DNA of 64,000 nt. Origin: Chryseobacterium phosphatilyticum. GTDB taxonomy: Bacteria > Bacteroidota > Bacteroidia > Flavobacteriales > Weeksellaceae. Positions 25,710 to 35,724 of the stretch are shown piece after piece. The stretch lies in the NCBI RefSeq assembly GCF_002899825.2, contig NZ_PPED02000001.1, forward strand, positions 1,512,023 through 1,576,022. The letters are read 5' to 3'. The position numbers and the translations under genes were made by a program. The notes beneath the pieces are model-generated. The model was given only the letters and a program-made list of their open reading frames with translations. It was not told where the DNA came from and did no database searches. Numbering within the stretch: the stretch's first letter is position 1; each line of letters starts with the position of its first letter.

Positions 25710-26411
25710 TTACCATCCCAGAAAGACCATCCCGATTCCGCAAACTGTCACCACAGCACCGCTTACCACTCCCATATACCTTTCCAGTTTTTCAGTATTG
25801 AATAATGTTGAATAACCATAGCGCCCCAAAAGAACCATTCCAAGCATGGTCAATACGGTAGTGACAGTAAATGAAGTCACCAAAACTGCAATTTCAGACA
25901 TTGAGTGTTTTACTCCGGAGTAAAATAATAGAGGAATCAATGGTTCACTAGGTCCCATGACGAAGATCATAAAAAGAACAAGCGGGGTCACTTTTATTCT
26001 TTTCTGAGGCATAACCACTTCACTGTGATTATGCTCGTAAACGTATACATCATCCCCCATCACATCGAAATGCTTATGCGGTTTATTTCTGATGGCCTGC
26101 ATCAGACCATACACCAGATAGACACCTCCAAAGATCAACAATGCCCAACCCGAGAAATTCCCTCTGATATCCTGAAACCATGAAATTTTATTCAGCTGCC
26201 ACCCCAGAAATACTCCGATAAAACCTAAGACCAGAGAGCTAAAAACGTGTCCAAAACCACAGATAATTGTTAAAACTGCTGTTTTCATACCACTCCATTT
26301 CTTGGATTTCGAAATTACAATGAATGGAAGGTAATGATCAGGCCCGGAGGCTGTATGTATAAAACTTATTGAAACGGCACTTAAGAGAAGTGCCCAAACT
26401 GTACTGTCCAT
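25710..26411 (-). CDS. ureH: UreH-like transporter (NicO/TauE-related)
   Basis: 233 residues with six hydrophobic helices. An N-terminal HTASGPDHYLPFI (about 19-31) corresponds to the His-x4-Asp-His metal motif of nickel/cobalt permeases of the NicO/UreH type, and a His-rich loop (NKPHKHFD, then EHNHSE) lies between helices 3 and 4. Within the urease operon it is best read as a nickel supplier for urease assembly. Its stop codon abuts a dispersed inverted repeat. Confidence 0.75.
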   Translation of the reverse strand: MDSTVWALLLSAVSISFIHTASGPDHYLPFIVISKSKKWSGMKTAVLTIICGFGHVFSSLVLGFIGVFLGWQLNKISWFQDIRGNFSGWALLIFGGVYLVYGLMQAIRNKPHKHFDVMGDDVYVYEHNHSEVVMPQKRIKVTPLVLFMIFVMGPSEPLIPLLFYSGVKHSMSEIAVLVTSFTVTTVLTMLGMVLLGRYGYSTLFNTEKLERYMGVVSGAVVTVCGIGMVFLGW

Positions 26412-26452
26412 TTTCTATTAATTCTGTTGTTTCAGATTCTTTATTACGTTTT

Positions 26453-26495
26453 GGCTAAGCCAGAGGGAGATTTTTTATTTACTCGGGCTAAAGCC
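26453..26495. repeat. GGCTAAAGCC palindrome pair, copy A
   Basis: GGCTAAGCC (26453-26461) and GGCTAAAGCC (26486-26495) about 24 bases apart, in the ureD/ureH spacer. Copies at 35725-35777 and 48889-48898. Confidence 0.6.
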
Positions 26496-26579
26496 TGATT
26501 TTATTGAATAGATGCTCCGTTGATTTTGGAAATTATGCTGATGCCAGCCTTGACAAGGCTCTCGCTATAACTTCTCTTT

Positions 26580-27365
26580 TTACTCCAATGACCAAAGGAT
26601 TTCCTGAACATACAGGAAAAAATTATACATCATTTCTCCACCATGCCCCAAAGCTCTCACTACAAATCCGGTGTCTTCCATAGCAGAAACTCCTACTTCC
26701 ATTTCTTCATATTGAGCTGCTGCGTCAACAATCTCTTCGATCAATCTGTGTTTGTCTACATTTTCCTTTGTGCTGTAGAAGATCAAAGTTCCCTGGTGGG
26801 TATATTGCTCAAGATTTCCAATACTACTGATCGGGATCATATCAGGCTGAATAACTACATTATCTTTCACCACCAACTTATTTTTGTGGTAGATTTCCAT
26901 AAGATTCTGAAAACGTTTTAATTTAAAAACCTCTCCATAGTGCTTTCTTCCACAGGTAATAATCTCACTAATGATAATCTGGCTGTTTTTCCCAATATGA
27001 ATATTGGATTTACTCTTAAAATTGGAATCTTCATGAGGAACGATGGGATGCGGAACGTAAGCAAAAGAGGTTTCATCATCCATCCTTACATTCAACTCCT
27101 GAAGTGCTTTACCTTTCATGTTAAACAACCTTTGATACGACTGTGACTGCAACTGAAGCGATGCTCCTTTTTCGACCACCACATCCAGATGATAATGGTC
27201 TCCATCCAGAATTCCCGGAGAGGAGCTCATCACCATTTGATAGAGCTTTTTGTCAGTTTTTCTTTGCCCCACAGAAACAACCCTGAAAGGAAGTGAGACA
27301 TAAAGATCTTTCACATATGACTCCCCTCCCTTGAATCCTGCAATAATATTTAAGCGACTATCCAT
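26580..27365 (-). CDS. ureD: urease accessory protein UreD
   Basis: 261 residues, normal length. Typical UreD features are visible: RQKTDKKLYQMVMSSSPGILD near residue 35-55 (the GG.L.GD-like region), LQLQSQSYQRLFNM, and HPIVPHEDSNFKS. UreD binds apo-urease and, with UreF and UreG, opens the active site for carbamylation and nickel loading. Its start touches the ureG stop directly (27365/27366), so they are coupled. Confidence 0.93.
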   Translation of the reverse strand: MDSRLNIIAGFKGGESYVKDLYVSLPFRVVSVGQRKTDKKLYQMVMSSSPGILDGDHYHLDVVVEKGASLQLQSQSYQRLFNMKGKALQELNVRMDDETSFAYVPHPIVPHEDSNFKSKSNIHIGKNSQIIISEIITCGRKHYGEVFKLKRFQNLMEIYHKNKLVVKDNVVIQPDMIPISSIGNLEQYTHQGTLIFYSTKENVDKHRLIEEIVDAAAQYEEMEVGVSAMEDTGFVVRALGHGGEMMYNFFLYVQEILWSLE

Positions 27366-28004
27366 CTATCTTACCAGGTTCGGTTCTTCAATTTCTTCAA
27401 GAAGTGCATATTTTTTAATCCACCCGATTACCTTATCCAGTCCTTCATCCGTTTTAAGGTTTGTGAAAACGAAAGGACTTCCTTTTCTCATTCTTCTGGC
27501 GTCATTTTCCATGACTTCAAGGCTTGCTCCTACATGCGGGGCAAGGTCAATTTTATTGATGATCAACAAGTCTGATCTTGTAATACCGGGCCCTCCTTTT
27601 CTAGGAATTTTTTCTCCTTCCGCAACGTCAATAATGAAAATAGTAACATCCGCAAGGTCCGGACTAAAAGTCGCTGAAAGGTTGTCACCTCCACTTTCAA
27701 TAAGAACCAATTCAATATCAGGAAAACGTGCTGCCAGCTCATCGACCGCCTCCAGATTCATACTTGCGTCTTCACGAATAGCCGTGTGAGGACATCCTCC
27801 AGTTTCTACCCCAATAATTCTATCATGGGGAAGAAGACTGTTTTTAGCCATAAATTCAGCATCTTCTTTGGTATAGATATCATTGGTGATTACTCCAAGG
27901 TCATAAGTCCCGAATAATTTTCTGCTTAAACGTTCCAGTAATGCAGTTTTTCCTGACCCTACCGGTCCTGCCACTCCTACTTTTATATATTTTCGATTTT
28001 CCAT
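27366..28004 (-). CDS. ureG: urease accessory GTPase UreG
   Basis: 212 residues. P-loop [18 protein letters not shown] (about 9-26), the metal-binding [20 protein letters not shown], the switch region [13 protein letters not shown], and the guanine motif NKID. UreG uses GTP hydrolysis to deliver nickel to urease. It is one of the most conserved genes of the block. The ureF gene lies 136 bases upstream, ureD follows with no gap. Confidence 0.96.
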   Translation of the reverse strand: MENRKYIKVGVAGPVGSGKTALLERLSRKLFGTYDLGVITNDIYTKEDAEFMAKNSLLPHDRIIGVETGGCPHTAIREDASMNLEAVDELAARFPDIELVLIESGGDNLSATFSPDLADVTIFIIDVAEGEKIPRKGGPGITRSDLLIINKIDLAPHVGASLEVMENDARRMRKGSPFVFTNLKTDEGLDKVIGWIKKYALLEEIEEPNLVR

Positions 28005-28140
28005 TTTTTTTAAATTTTACTTTGTTTGTTTTTTTAACGCCAGGTGCGTTAAGATTTTTGATGATTGCGAATATTTGAGATCGCAAGGGCGTTACACTCA
28101 GCAAAGGATATTTGCCTTCTTTACGCTTTTGTATCTTTTT

Positions 28141-28839
28141 TTAAGACATATAAAGTCTGGAATACAGTCTTTCGTGCTGCATACACCTGATATCAAAAGC
28201 TGTATTGCAAAGTCCTACCATATCTCTGTCCAGCTCCATTGTTTCCCAGACTGTTTTTTCCATTACCGGATACAAAGAGAATAAAATATCTTGTCCGTCC
28301 AGTTGTCCCAGTGGTACAAGTTTCACAGCATTGGTGATCATTCCGGCAACTGAGGTATAATAGAATCCCAAAAGAGCTTCGTACAAAGGAATTTTCATTA
28401 AGTAAGCATAGACTCCAAATACAATACAATAATGGGAGTTGGCTTCTTTATTCTGAATAGCCTTTTCAAAAGCCTCCATAAACGGAAAACTTTCTCTTCT
28501 TTTGAATATTTTAATCAACCTTAATCCTAATTTCTGACTGGCCTGGCGGATTTCTTTCGGACATTTAATCGCGTTACATTCATTATCCAGATTAATTAAA
28601 GCCTGTAAATCTTCTTTTTCGGCTGCTCTGTACGCCAGTTTTACAAAAGCTCCGTCATTGAACTTAAGATTGTATTGCAGCATGTTCTGCACAAATTCTT
28701 TCGCGGTTTCGACATTGTGAACGATTCTTTCCTGTACATACGTTTCAAGTCCGTTGGAATGGGTATAGCCTCCGATGGGAAGTGTAGGATCTGCAAGATG
28801 AAGCAGACCTGATAAAAAATTGATATTCATATTATTCAT
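28141..28839 (-). CDS. ureF: urease accessory protein UreF
   Basis: 232 residues, all helical. Family motifs: LHLADPTLPIGGYTHSNGLE (about 11-30), and RQASQKLGLRLIK in the middle. UreF bridges UreD and UreG in the activation complex. The start overlaps the ureE stop by 8 bases. The spacer to ureG (136 bases) holds no gene. Confidence 0.94.
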   Translation of the reverse strand: MNNMNINFLSGLLHLADPTLPIGGYTHSNGLETYVQERIVHNVETAKEFVQNMLQYNLKFNDGAFVKLAYRAAEKEDLQALINLDNECNAIKCPKEIRQASQKLGLRLIKIFKRRESFPFMEAFEKAIQNKEANSHYCIVFGVYAYLMKIPLYEALLGFYYTSVAGMITNAVKLVPLGQLDGQDILFSLYPVMEKTVWETMELDRDMVGLCNTAFDIRCMQHERLYSRLYMS

Positions 28840-29341
28840 CTTTTGGAGCGGCCATTTTTAAGATTTTTGTGAAAATTGTAGATCCCAGACTTCCATGACC
28901 ATGAGGCTCCACATTCGATTTAAGAAGGTTGAGCAGTTTGACGGATTGTTTTTCAGGTTTGAAACCACTGGCTTCCAGCCATCTGAACATGGGCATTTCG
29001 AAAGGAAGTAGTACTTTATCCTCCTGAATAAAAAGCGGAATATGTTTATTTCCGATTTCGTAACATACTGTTCCCATTTCAAGCAGAGAACCCGGTACCA
29101 TTACAATAGCCTCTGTTTCCAAAACATTGATGGCTATTACTTTTTCTGCATCCTCAAAAAGAATATCTCCTTCACGCAAACGTTGTCCTTCTTTTAAAAA
29201 TTTGATGGCAACATCTGCTCCGCTTCTGGTTCTTTTTCGTTGGATTCTTTTTGTCGTTTCAAACCATTCCAGATCAAGATAATCTATGATTTTCGACGTA
29301 GGATTTATGGTGAGATTGCCTATGGTTTGATTAATAATCAT
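28832..29341 (-). CDS. ureE: urease nickel chaperone UreE
   Basis: 169 residues. N-terminal peptide-binding domain (ETTKRIQRKRTRSGADVAI, then LREGDILFEDAEKVI) and the metal-binding domain with the family's GHGS-like segment (VEPHGHGSLGST). The C-terminus is not His-rich (…KMAAPKDE), unlike some relatives. UreE carries Ni to UreG. Overlaps ureF by 8 bases and the outer-membrane gene by 11. Confidence 0.93.
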   Translation of the reverse strand: MIINQTIGNLTINPTSKIIDYLDLEWFETTKRIQRKRTRSGADVAIKFLKEGQRLREGDILFEDAEKVIAINVLETEAIVMVPGSLLEMGTVCYEIGNKHIPLFIQEDKVLLPFEMPMFRWLEASGFKPEKQSVKLLNLLKSNVEPHGHGSLGSTIFTKILKMAAPKDE

Positions 29342-29982
29342 TTTTAGCTGATTTTTTTCTGAAGTCTAAGTTTTTAGAAATGCCCACTCCAAATGTTGAA
29401 CCACTGAGTCCGGCTACATAACTTTTGGTCCAGCCTTCCCCCTTCGTTTTAGTCTGAAGCATTGAAAGTTCCGCAAATTTGAATTTCAAAGCCCAACCTC
29501 CACCAAGTAAAATTCCTATTAAAGGATAAGCCCGGAGGCGGAATCCGTTAAAATTCTGCATTGCATCAGCTGTTGTAGACTGCTGCTGCCCCCAAACATA
29601 GTGAGCATCCACCTGTCCGATTAATACGAAGTATTTTCCAAGCATCACTGATGGGCTGTACCATATTCCTGCTTCGTTTTGTTTATATACCACATGGTGG
29701 TCTATGGTATTTTGTGAGTAGGCATAATTGACCCCCGATAAGATCATTATTGTTGATGAAGTATCCTACTCCCAGTGGCGCGCTTGAAACGGTGCTGCTA
29801 CTGCTTGACGGGGTAGTGATTTTAGAATAATCCAAAGAACCGTATACCATAAACTGTCCTTTTGGTCCGTCTTCATCGCTTTTAAGCCTGTGTCCTCCTA
29901 AAAATTGAGCACTTACATTACAGGACAGTAATGACATTCCGGCTACAGCAAGAGAAAAAACTGTTTTATTTAAATATTTCAT
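29331..29982 (-). pseudogene. frameshifted outer-membrane protein in the urease operon
   Basis: Two overlapping frames, 29982-29683 and 29747-29331, encode one outer-membrane beta-barrel protein: signal peptide (SLAVAGMSLLSCNVSAQFLG), then PLGVGYFINNNDLIG in the first frame, continued by GVNYAYSQNTIDHHVVY in the second. The break falls at a run of five G (C on the plus strand, 29732-29736); with four G the frames join smoothly. It is either a real frameshift, a switchable run, or a sequencing error. The protein would be about 215 residues, a small beta-barrel of unknown role, coupled to ureE by an 11-base overlap. Confidence 0.75.
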
Positions 29983-30044
29983 TCTGAACGTAGTTCTATA
30001 ATTGGTTTTAAATTCTATAGGATCAATCTTTTTTGTTGTTGAAT

Positions 30045-30078
30045 AAACCTAACAGGTTTTTGAAACCTGTTAGGTTTT
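30045..30078. repeat. 15-bp perfect inverted repeat after ureC
   Basis: AAACCTAACAGGTTT pairs with AAACCTGTTAGGTTT around a 3-base loop, in the 112-base spacer between ureC and the outer-membrane gene. It could end or slow transcription after ureABC or protect the mRNA. Confidence 0.65.
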
Positions 30079-30094
30079 ACGGATAAGATTTATT

Positions 30095-31816
30095 TTAGAA
30101 CAAGTAATACAACTGTGTTAAAGGAAGTGTTTCTGCCGGTTCGCAAGTGATGTATTCACCATCTACCGTTACTTTATAATTTTCAGGATTCACTTCAATT
30201 AAAGGAGTCTTATCATTATGAATAAGATCTTTTTTACCAATATTTCTACAATTTTTCACCGGAAGGATCATTTTTTCCAAACCATAAGAAGCGATCGTTC
30301 CGTTATCAATAGAGATCTGAGAAACAAAGTTGGCACAGATACCATACCTGGCTTTTCCGTGGGCTCCAAACATATTTCTGTAGATAATCGGTTGTGGCGT
30401 TGGAATAGAAGCGTTCGGATCTCCCATTTTAGCAGCGATTACAAATCCTCCTTTGACGATCATTTCAGGTTTTACCCCGAATAAAGCAGGTTTCCAGATT
30501 ACCAAATCCGCTAATTTCCCTTCTTCAACAGATCCTACATATTCTGAAATACCATGTGCAATGGCAGGGTTGATCGTATATTTTGCTACATATCTTTTGG
30601 CACGGTAATTATCGTTCCCGCTGTCTTTATCTTCAGTCAAATCACCTCTCTGCTCTTTCATTTTGCTTGCTGTCTGCCAGGTTCTTGTGATCACTTCACC
30701 CGGCCTTCCCATTGCCTGAGAATCAGAACTCATGATACTGAAAACTCCCATATCGTGAAGAATATCTTCTGCTGCAATCGTTTCAGGACGAATACGTGAA
30801 TCTGCAAATGCTACATCTTCAGGAATATTTTTGCTTAAGTGATGACAGACCATCAGCATATCTAAGTGCTCGTCGATTGTATTGACTGTATAAGGACGGG
30901 TAGGATTTGTAGAAGCCGGTAATACGTTTGGATACATCGCTGCTTTGATGATATCCGGTGCGTGGCCTCCTCCTGCTCCTTCCGTGTGGAAAGTGTGGAT
31001 TACTCTTCCATTGATCGCTCTCATGGTATCTTCAAGAAATCCTCCTTCATTCAATGTATCAGTATGGATGGCTACCTGAACGTCATATTTATCGGCTACT
31101 TTCAGTGCAGCATCAATGGTTGCAGGAGTTGCTCCCCAGTCTTCATGGATTTTTACTCCTAAAGCTCCGGCTTCCACCTGTTCTTCAATAGGTTCTTCTG
31201 CTGAACAGTTTCCTTTTCCGAAGAAACCAAGGTTCATAGGATATTCTTCTGCAGCTTCAAGCATTTTCTGCATATTAAATTTACCAGGAGTCACCGTTGT
31301 CGCATTTGTTCCGTCATTTGGACCTGTTCCACCACCAATCATTGTCGTAATACCACTGTATAGAGAAGTTTCGATTTGTTGGGGACAGATATAGTGGATG
31401 TGTGTATCAATTCCTCCGGCAGTTACGATATATCCTTTCCCACCATGTACTTCTGTGGAAGCACCAATGATCATATTAGGAGTAACACCGTCCATGGTAT
31501 CAGGGTTACCTGCTTTTCCTATTCCTACAATCTTACCGTCTTTGATCCCGATATCTCCTTTTACAATTCCCCAGTGATCAATAATCACAGCACCTGTAAT
31601 ACAAAGATCAAGAACGCCTTCATCTCTTTTAGCAGTCACATTCTGTCCCATACCATCACGTACGGTTTTTCCTCCTCCGAAAACAGCTTCATCTCCGTAA
31701 TGAGTGAAATCTTTTTCAATTTCAATAATAATTTCAGTATCACCCAGTCTGATTTTATCTCCGGCTGTAGGACCTAATATATTGGCGTATTGTTTTCTAT
31801 CTACGTGTAGGCTCAT
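30095..31816 (-). CDS. ureC: urease alpha subunit (catalytic)
   Basis: 573 residues, normal length. Nickel-site residues visible: the [11 protein letters not shown]is pair, the carbamylated Lys in [23 protein letters not shown] and the [15 protein letters not shown] histidines; the flap Cys/His segment MVCHHLSK is present too. It hydrolyses urea to ammonia and CO2 with UreA and UreB. One base separates it from ureB; the 112-base spacer to the next gene holds a strong hairpin. Confidence 0.97.
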   Translation of the reverse strand: MSLHVDRKQYANILGPTAGDKIRLGDTEIIIEIEKDFTHYGDEAVFGGGKTVRDGMGQNVTAKRDEGVLDLCITGAVIIDHWGIVKGDIGIKDGKIVGIGKAGNPDTMDGVTPNMIIGASTEVHGGKGYIVTAGGIDTHIHYICPQQIETSLYSGITTMIGGGTGPNDGTNATTVTPGKFNMQKMLEAAEEYPMNLGFFGKGNCSAEEPIEEQVEAGALGVKIHEDWGATPATIDAALKVADKYDVQVAIHTDTLNEGGFLEDTMRAINGRVIHTFHTEGAGGGHAPDIIKAAMYPNVLPASTNPTRPYTVNTIDEHLDMLMVCHHLSKNIPEDVAFADSRIRPETIAAEDILHDMGVFSIMSSDSQAMGRPGEVITRTWQTASKMKEQRGDLTEDKDSGNDNYRAKRYVAKYTINPAIAHGISEYVGSVEEGKLADLVIWKPALFGVKPEMIVKGGFVIAAKMGDPNASIPTPQPIIYRNMFGAHGKARYGICANFVSQISIDNGTIASYGLEKMILPVKNCRNIGKKDLIHNDKTPLIEVNPENYKVTVDGEYITCEPAETLPLTQLYYLF

Positions 31817-31817
31817 C

Positions 31818-32192
31818 TTACTGATTTTTAAAGTTTAACTCCTGAACTTTTGCAAGGCTTATTTTTTTCTGATCTTCAGAATCTATCTGTCCGTCAACCA
31901 GATTATTGAAGCCCATTGCTTTTTTGGTTCCTCCTATTTCTACCAATTCCACTTCTTTTTCTTCTCCCGGTTCGAAACGTACTGCAGTACTTGCTACAAT
32001 GTTCAGTCTCTTTCCGAAAGCTGTTTCACGATCAAAACTCATCGCTTTGTTGACCTCGAAAAAGTGAAAGTGAGAACCTACCTGAATAGGACGGTCTCCT
32101 GTGTTGGTTACTTTGATTTTGACCGTTTCTCTGCCCTCATTGCAGATAATAATGCCTTCTTTTACAAAAATTTCTCCTGGTATCATAATCAA
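31818..32192 (-). CDS. ureB: urease beta subunit
   Basis: 124 residues: starts MIPGE-like ([12 protein letters not shown]), then the conserved [20 protein letters not shown] and [20 protein letters not shown]. Matches UreB length. Lies 6 bases after ureA and 1 base before ureC, so the three subunits are made from one message. Confidence 0.96.
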   Translation of the reverse strand: MIMIPGEIFVKEGIIICNEGRETVKIKVTNTGDRPIQVGSHFHFFEVNKAMSFDRETAFGKRLNIVASTAVRFEPGEEKEVELVEIGGTKKAMGFNNLVDGQIDSEDQKKISLAKVQELNFKNQ

Positions 32193-32198
32193 TAAGGA

Positions 32199-32501
32199 TT
32201 AACGGATTGGGTTGTGTACGGTTACCAGCTTTGTTCCATCAGGAAATGTAGCTTCAATCTGAACATCGTGGATCATTTCTGACACACCGGGCATTACATC
32301 ATCCTTTGTCAAAAGATTTGCTCCTTCCTGCATCAGTTCAGCTACTTTTTTTCCATCTCTTGCGCCTTCAAGCAAAAAATGACTAATTAATGCGATAGAT
32401 TCCGGATAGTTTAATTTAAGGCCTCTGGCCTTTCTTTTGAGAGCGAGTTCGCCTGCCAGAAATAGCATGAGCTTCTCTGTTTCTCTTGGGGTTAAGTGCA
32501 T
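32199..32501 (-). CDS. ureA: urease gamma subunit
   Basis: 100 residues from the Met of [20 protein letters not shown], the standard UreA start; an upstream ATG at 32558 would add 19 residues not found in the family. Later motifs [20 protein letters not shown] and [20 protein letters not shown] confirm it. First gene of the urease operon. No perfect TAnnTTTG box in the upstream 150 bases. Confidence 0.96.
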   Translation of the reverse strand: MHLTPRETEKLMLFLAGELALKRKARGLKLNYPESIALISHFLLEGARDGKKVAELMQEGANLLTKDDVMPGVSEMIHDVQIEATFPDGTKLVTVHNPIR

Positions 32502-32654
32502 AATATTATTGTTTAAAATTGGACAAACACGATCCTGTTCACCTTTCTGAAAAGGCAAATAGAAATGTTTTAAAAGTGTAAAAAGGGAATGACTCCTATA
32601 GATTTATATTTACATCATACAAATCACGAGAGAGCACTAAAGTTTTAAAATAGA

Positions 32655-33020
32655 TTAGCAGCCCGCTATCTGCAGAGAATGATACAGAATGTATCTTGGT
32701 GCCGTAATATAAATACGGTTTTGAACGGCCGCAACCGGAGTATTAAAAGTATACTTTGCAAAGAAATAGTGTAACCATTGCTGTGAAAGTATGGAATAAT
32801 CATATTTCACTTTCTCCCAGTCATCAGAGTCCTGAACATCCTGAGTATCCGAAAAACTATAGATTTCAGGCTGGCTTTGTTCATCCGATTTTTGTTGAAG
32901 AAGATGTATTTTTGATAAAAGATCAGAATAGGGTTGAGTTTTTGCCTTATATGTAAAATGACCTACACATAAAGTTAAAAAAAACAATACAAAAGAGAAA
33001 AATATAACTCTTTTTTTCAT
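32655..33020 (-). CDS. unknown small exported or membrane-anchored protein
   Basis: About 121 residues from the preferred start (MKKRVIFFSFVLFFLTLCVG); a signal or anchor helix covers residues 5-20. The rest is polar with an aromatic C-terminal part (QQWLHYFFAKYTFN). An upstream ATG at 33131 would add 37 odd residues. Stands alone upstream of ureA on the same strand (153 bases). No family recognised. Confidence 0.5.
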   Translation of the reverse strand: MKKRVIFFSFVLFFLTLCVGHFTYKAKTQPYSDLLSKIHLLQQKSDEQSQPEIYSFSDTQDVQDSDDWEKVKYDYSILSQQWLHYFFAKYTFNTPVAAVQNRIYITAPRYILYHSLQIAGC

Positions 33021-33426
33021 ACCCTGTAAATAATGGTGTAAAAGTATAACAATATGTATGGATGGGCTATCAAAAAAAATATTTAAAATGTTCAAAATCG
33101 CAACAAACGCAATTTTACATATTTTTAACATTTCGCTACAAATCCTTTATTTACAATACCTAATCACGGCTTATGTACTATGACAAATATTTTATAGTTT
33201 TAATTCTTATAATTATGAGAATACAAAGTTTATTTCACTATACTTGAACAAATTCAAAAAATAGATCTGTTTTCTTTACTTTTTCTTATAAAAAAAACAA
33301 TTCACACGATCTATTATTCAATATTTACGTTTATTTGACAAAAAACTATAGTATTTTTTCTTTCCTTATAATTATCGTAAATTTGTATACAACATACTTT
33401 TAATAAAAAAAATAATACAACGTAAT
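33021..33426. other. 406-base AT-rich spacer before pruA
   Basis: Contains the pruA promoter region and nothing gene-like; divergent from the small exported protein. Confidence 0.5.
33378..33385 (+). promoter_or_regulatory. -7 box for pruA
   Basis: TAAATTTG matches TAnnTTTG, 41 bases before the ATG at 33427. A TTTG at 33334-33337 is too far upstream (40 bases) to be the -33 partner. Confidence 0.5.
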
Positions 33427-35052
33427 ATGTCAAAAGCAATTTCGCAAGTACCATTAGCGGTAAATGAACCGGTAAATTCATACGAACCGGGATCTCCGGA
33501 AGTTAAAAGTCTTATCGATACCTACAAGAAAATGTGGGCTGAAAAGGTAGAAATTCCAATGATCATCAACGGAAAGGAAGTAAAAACTGACAATAAAGTA
33601 CAACTTCAATCTCCTCAGGATCATACTCACGACTTCGGATTTTATTACCAAGGTGGTATGCAGCATGTGGATGACGCTATCAATGCGGCATTAGCGGCTA
33701 AAGAAGCATGGAATGAACTAGGTTGGGAACAACGTGCGGCTATTTTCTTAAAGGCAGCTGACCTTTTGGCTGGTCCTTACAGAGATGTAATCAATGCAGC
33801 TACAATGATCGGACAGTCTAAAAACGTACACCAGGCTGAAATTGATTCTGCTTGTGAGTTCATCGACTTCTTAAGATTCAACGTAGAGTTCATGACAGAA
33901 ATGTATGCTGAACAGCCGGTTTCTGACAACGGAATCTGGAACCGTGTTGAATACAGACCTTTAGAAGGATTCTGTTTTGCAGTAACTCCATTCAACTTTA
34001 CAGCTATTTCAGGAAATCTTCCTACGTGTATGGCTATGTTAGGAAACGTAGTGGTTTGGAAACCTTCTGACAAGCAGGTTTATTCTGCAAAAGTAATCAT
34101 GGATGTATTGATTGAAGCGGGTCTTCCTGCAGGGGTTATCAACATGATCTTTACAGATGGTAAAGAAACTGCTGAGAAAGTACTTGCACACAGAGATTTT
34201 GCAGGACTTCACTTCACAGGTTCTACCAAAGTATTCCAGGGAATGTGGAAAATGATCGGTGATAATATCCACAACTACAGAACTTACCCAAGAATCGTTG
34301 GAGAAACAGGTGGTAAAGATTTCGTAATTGCTCACCCTTCTGCTAATGTAGAGGCTGTAGCGACAGCTTTAGTAAGAGGAGCTTTCGAATACCAGGGACA
34401 GAAATGTTCTGCGGCTTCAAGAGCTTACGTACCTAAGTCTCTTTGGGCTGACGTGAAAAAAGTAATGGAAGCTCAAATGAGCACTATTAAAATTGGTTCT
34501 CCGGAAGATACATCTAACTTTGTCAACGCAGTAATTGATAAAAATTCTTTCGAAAAATGTAAAGGATACATCGACAGAGCTAATGCTTCAGGTGAAGCTA
34601 CGGTAGCAATCGGTGGTAAATATGATGATGCTAAAGGATGGTTTGTACACCCAACAGTAATCGAAACGACAAACCCTCAGTACGAAAGTATGGTAGAAGA
34701 GATCTTCGGCCCAATCTTATCTGTATTTGTTTATGAAGATCAGGACTGGAAAGAAACTCTGAAATTAGTTGATTCTTCTTCTCCATATTCATTAACAGGT
34801 TCTGTATTTTCTCAGGATCGTTATGCAATTGCTGAAGCCTACAAAGCTTTGGAAAATGCATCAGGAAATTTCTACATCAATGACAAGCCAACAGGTGCTG
34901 TCGTAGGACAACAGCCTTTCGGTGGTGGTAGAGCTTCAGGAACTAATGACAAAGCAGGTTCAAAAATGAATCTTCTTAGATGGACATCTGTAAGAAGCGT
35001 AAAAGAAACTTTTGTTTCTCCAAAAAACTATAAATATCCATACCTAGGGTAA
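33427..35052 (+). CDS. pruA: L-glutamate gamma-semialdehyde dehydrogenase
   Basis: 541 residues, the length of the monofunctional P5C dehydrogenase. Aldehyde dehydrogenase motifs: TPFNFTAISGNLP, the LHFTGSTKVFQ nucleotide loop, GETGGKDF and the catalytic Cys in GQKCSAASRAYV. It oxidises glutamate semialdehyde to glutamate, the last step of proline breakdown, using NAD+. Codon use looks highly expressed (few rare codons). It has its own promoter and terminator; the proline dehydrogenase gene is not in this window. Confidence 0.93.
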   Translation: MSKAISQVPLAVNEPVNSYEPGSPEVKSLIDTYKKMWAEKVEIPMIINGKEVKTDNKVQLQSPQDHTHDFGFYYQGGMQHVDDAINAALAAKEAWNELGWEQRAAIFLKAADLLAGPYRDVINAATMIGQSKNVHQAEIDSACEFIDFLRFNVEFMTEMYAEQPVSDNGIWNRVEYRPLEGFCFAVTPFNFTAISGNLPTCMAMLGNVVVWKPSDKQVYSAKVIMDVLIEAGLPAGVINMIFTDGKETAEKVLAHRDFAGLHFTGSTKVFQGMWKMIGDNIHNYRTYPRIVGETGGKDFVIAHPSANVEAVATALVRGAFEYQGQKCSAASRAYVPKSLWADVKKVMEAQMSTIKIGSPEDTSNFVNAVIDKNSFEKCKGYIDRANASGEATVAIGGKYDDAKGWFVHPTVIETTNPQYESMVEEIFGPILSVFVYEDQDWKETLKLVDSSSPYSLTGSVFSQDRYAIAEAYKALENASGNFYINDKPTGAVVGQQPFGGGRASGTNDKAGSKMNLLRWTSVRSVKETFVSPKNYKYPYLG

Positions 35053-35385
35053 TAATAAGCATGAGCAGTAGGTAATGAGTATTCTTGCCTTCCTGTTCTT
35101 TCAATACAGCCTCGAAATTTCGGTTTCGGGGCTTTTTTATATTATACTATGAAATGTTGTTTTCCGGATCTTATCTCTGTCTTTTGTGGTTTACTACTGA
35201 AAATCTAAAAGTAATTTACAGTCGAAAAAGAACCAGATTTCCCTGCAGCGCCCTTATATTCTCGATCCCTCCCATTCCTTATTACCTAACATTTTTTAAC
35301 AAAATTTACTAATACTTTATCATTTATAAACCAAATAAGGAATAATTATTGATTTTTTACTAGCACACCCCTAAATAAATTAGTT
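35053..35385. other. 333-base spacer between pruA and a lipoprotein gene
   Basis: Holds the pruA terminator; otherwise AT-rich and gene-free. Confidence 0.5.
35108..35138 (+). terminator. pruA terminator
   Basis: AGCCTCGAAA (35108-35117) pairs with TTTCGGGGCT (35124-35133) with one G-T pair, then a T run. Confidence 0.8.
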
Positions 35386-35607
35386 ATGAAAAAGTTATTG
35401 CTAACAGTCATTGGAATAGGAATATTTGCAGTGAGCTGTGGAACCAAAGAATCGACGATGTCAACAAGTGCGCGTGATTCGGCAAAGGTGGATAGTATGC
35501 AAAAAAGTGCAACACCTGCTACAACCGATACGATGAGCACAAAGATGACGAATCCTGATAATATCAAGATGAAAAATGATTCAGCGGTGGTGCCTCCTGT
35601 CAAATAG
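35386..35607 (+). CDS. small lipoprotein, Ser/Thr/Met-rich
   Basis: 73 residues. Lipoprotein signal MKKLLLTVIGIGIFAVSCG with Cys18 as lipidation site; the mature part is low-complexity and hydrophilic (DSAKVDSMQKSATPATTDTM). Similar build to the lipoprotein at 35966, suggesting a related pair. No known function. Own terminator at 35634. Confidence 0.65.
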   Translation: MKKLLLTVIGIGIFAVSCGTKESTMSTSARDSAKVDSMQKSATPATTDTMSTKMTNPDNIKMKNDSAVVPPVK

Positions 35608-35633
35608 TATTATATACGTTCAATTTAAAATGG

Positions 35634-35668
35634 AAAATCTGCAGATGAAAGCGCTGCAGATTTTTTTT
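35634..35668 (+). terminator. terminator of the lipoprotein gene at 35386
   Basis: AAAATCTGCAG (35634-35644) pairs with CTGCAGATTTT (35654-35664), followed by T residues. Confidence 0.8.
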
Positions 35669-35724
35669 GATGAAAAGAGAAAGGATAAGTGCTTTAATTA
35701 TTAGATGAAAGACTTTAAGGTTCT

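Noticed and set aside
25453..25743. 96-codon minus-strand frame between the urea transporter and UreH-like genes
   Set aside because: Its reading comes from the GGTTCGGGG inverted repeat and spacer, so the protein is a product of the repeat.
31376..31777. 133-codon plus-strand frame inside ureC
   Set aside because: Antisense shadow of a highly conserved gene.
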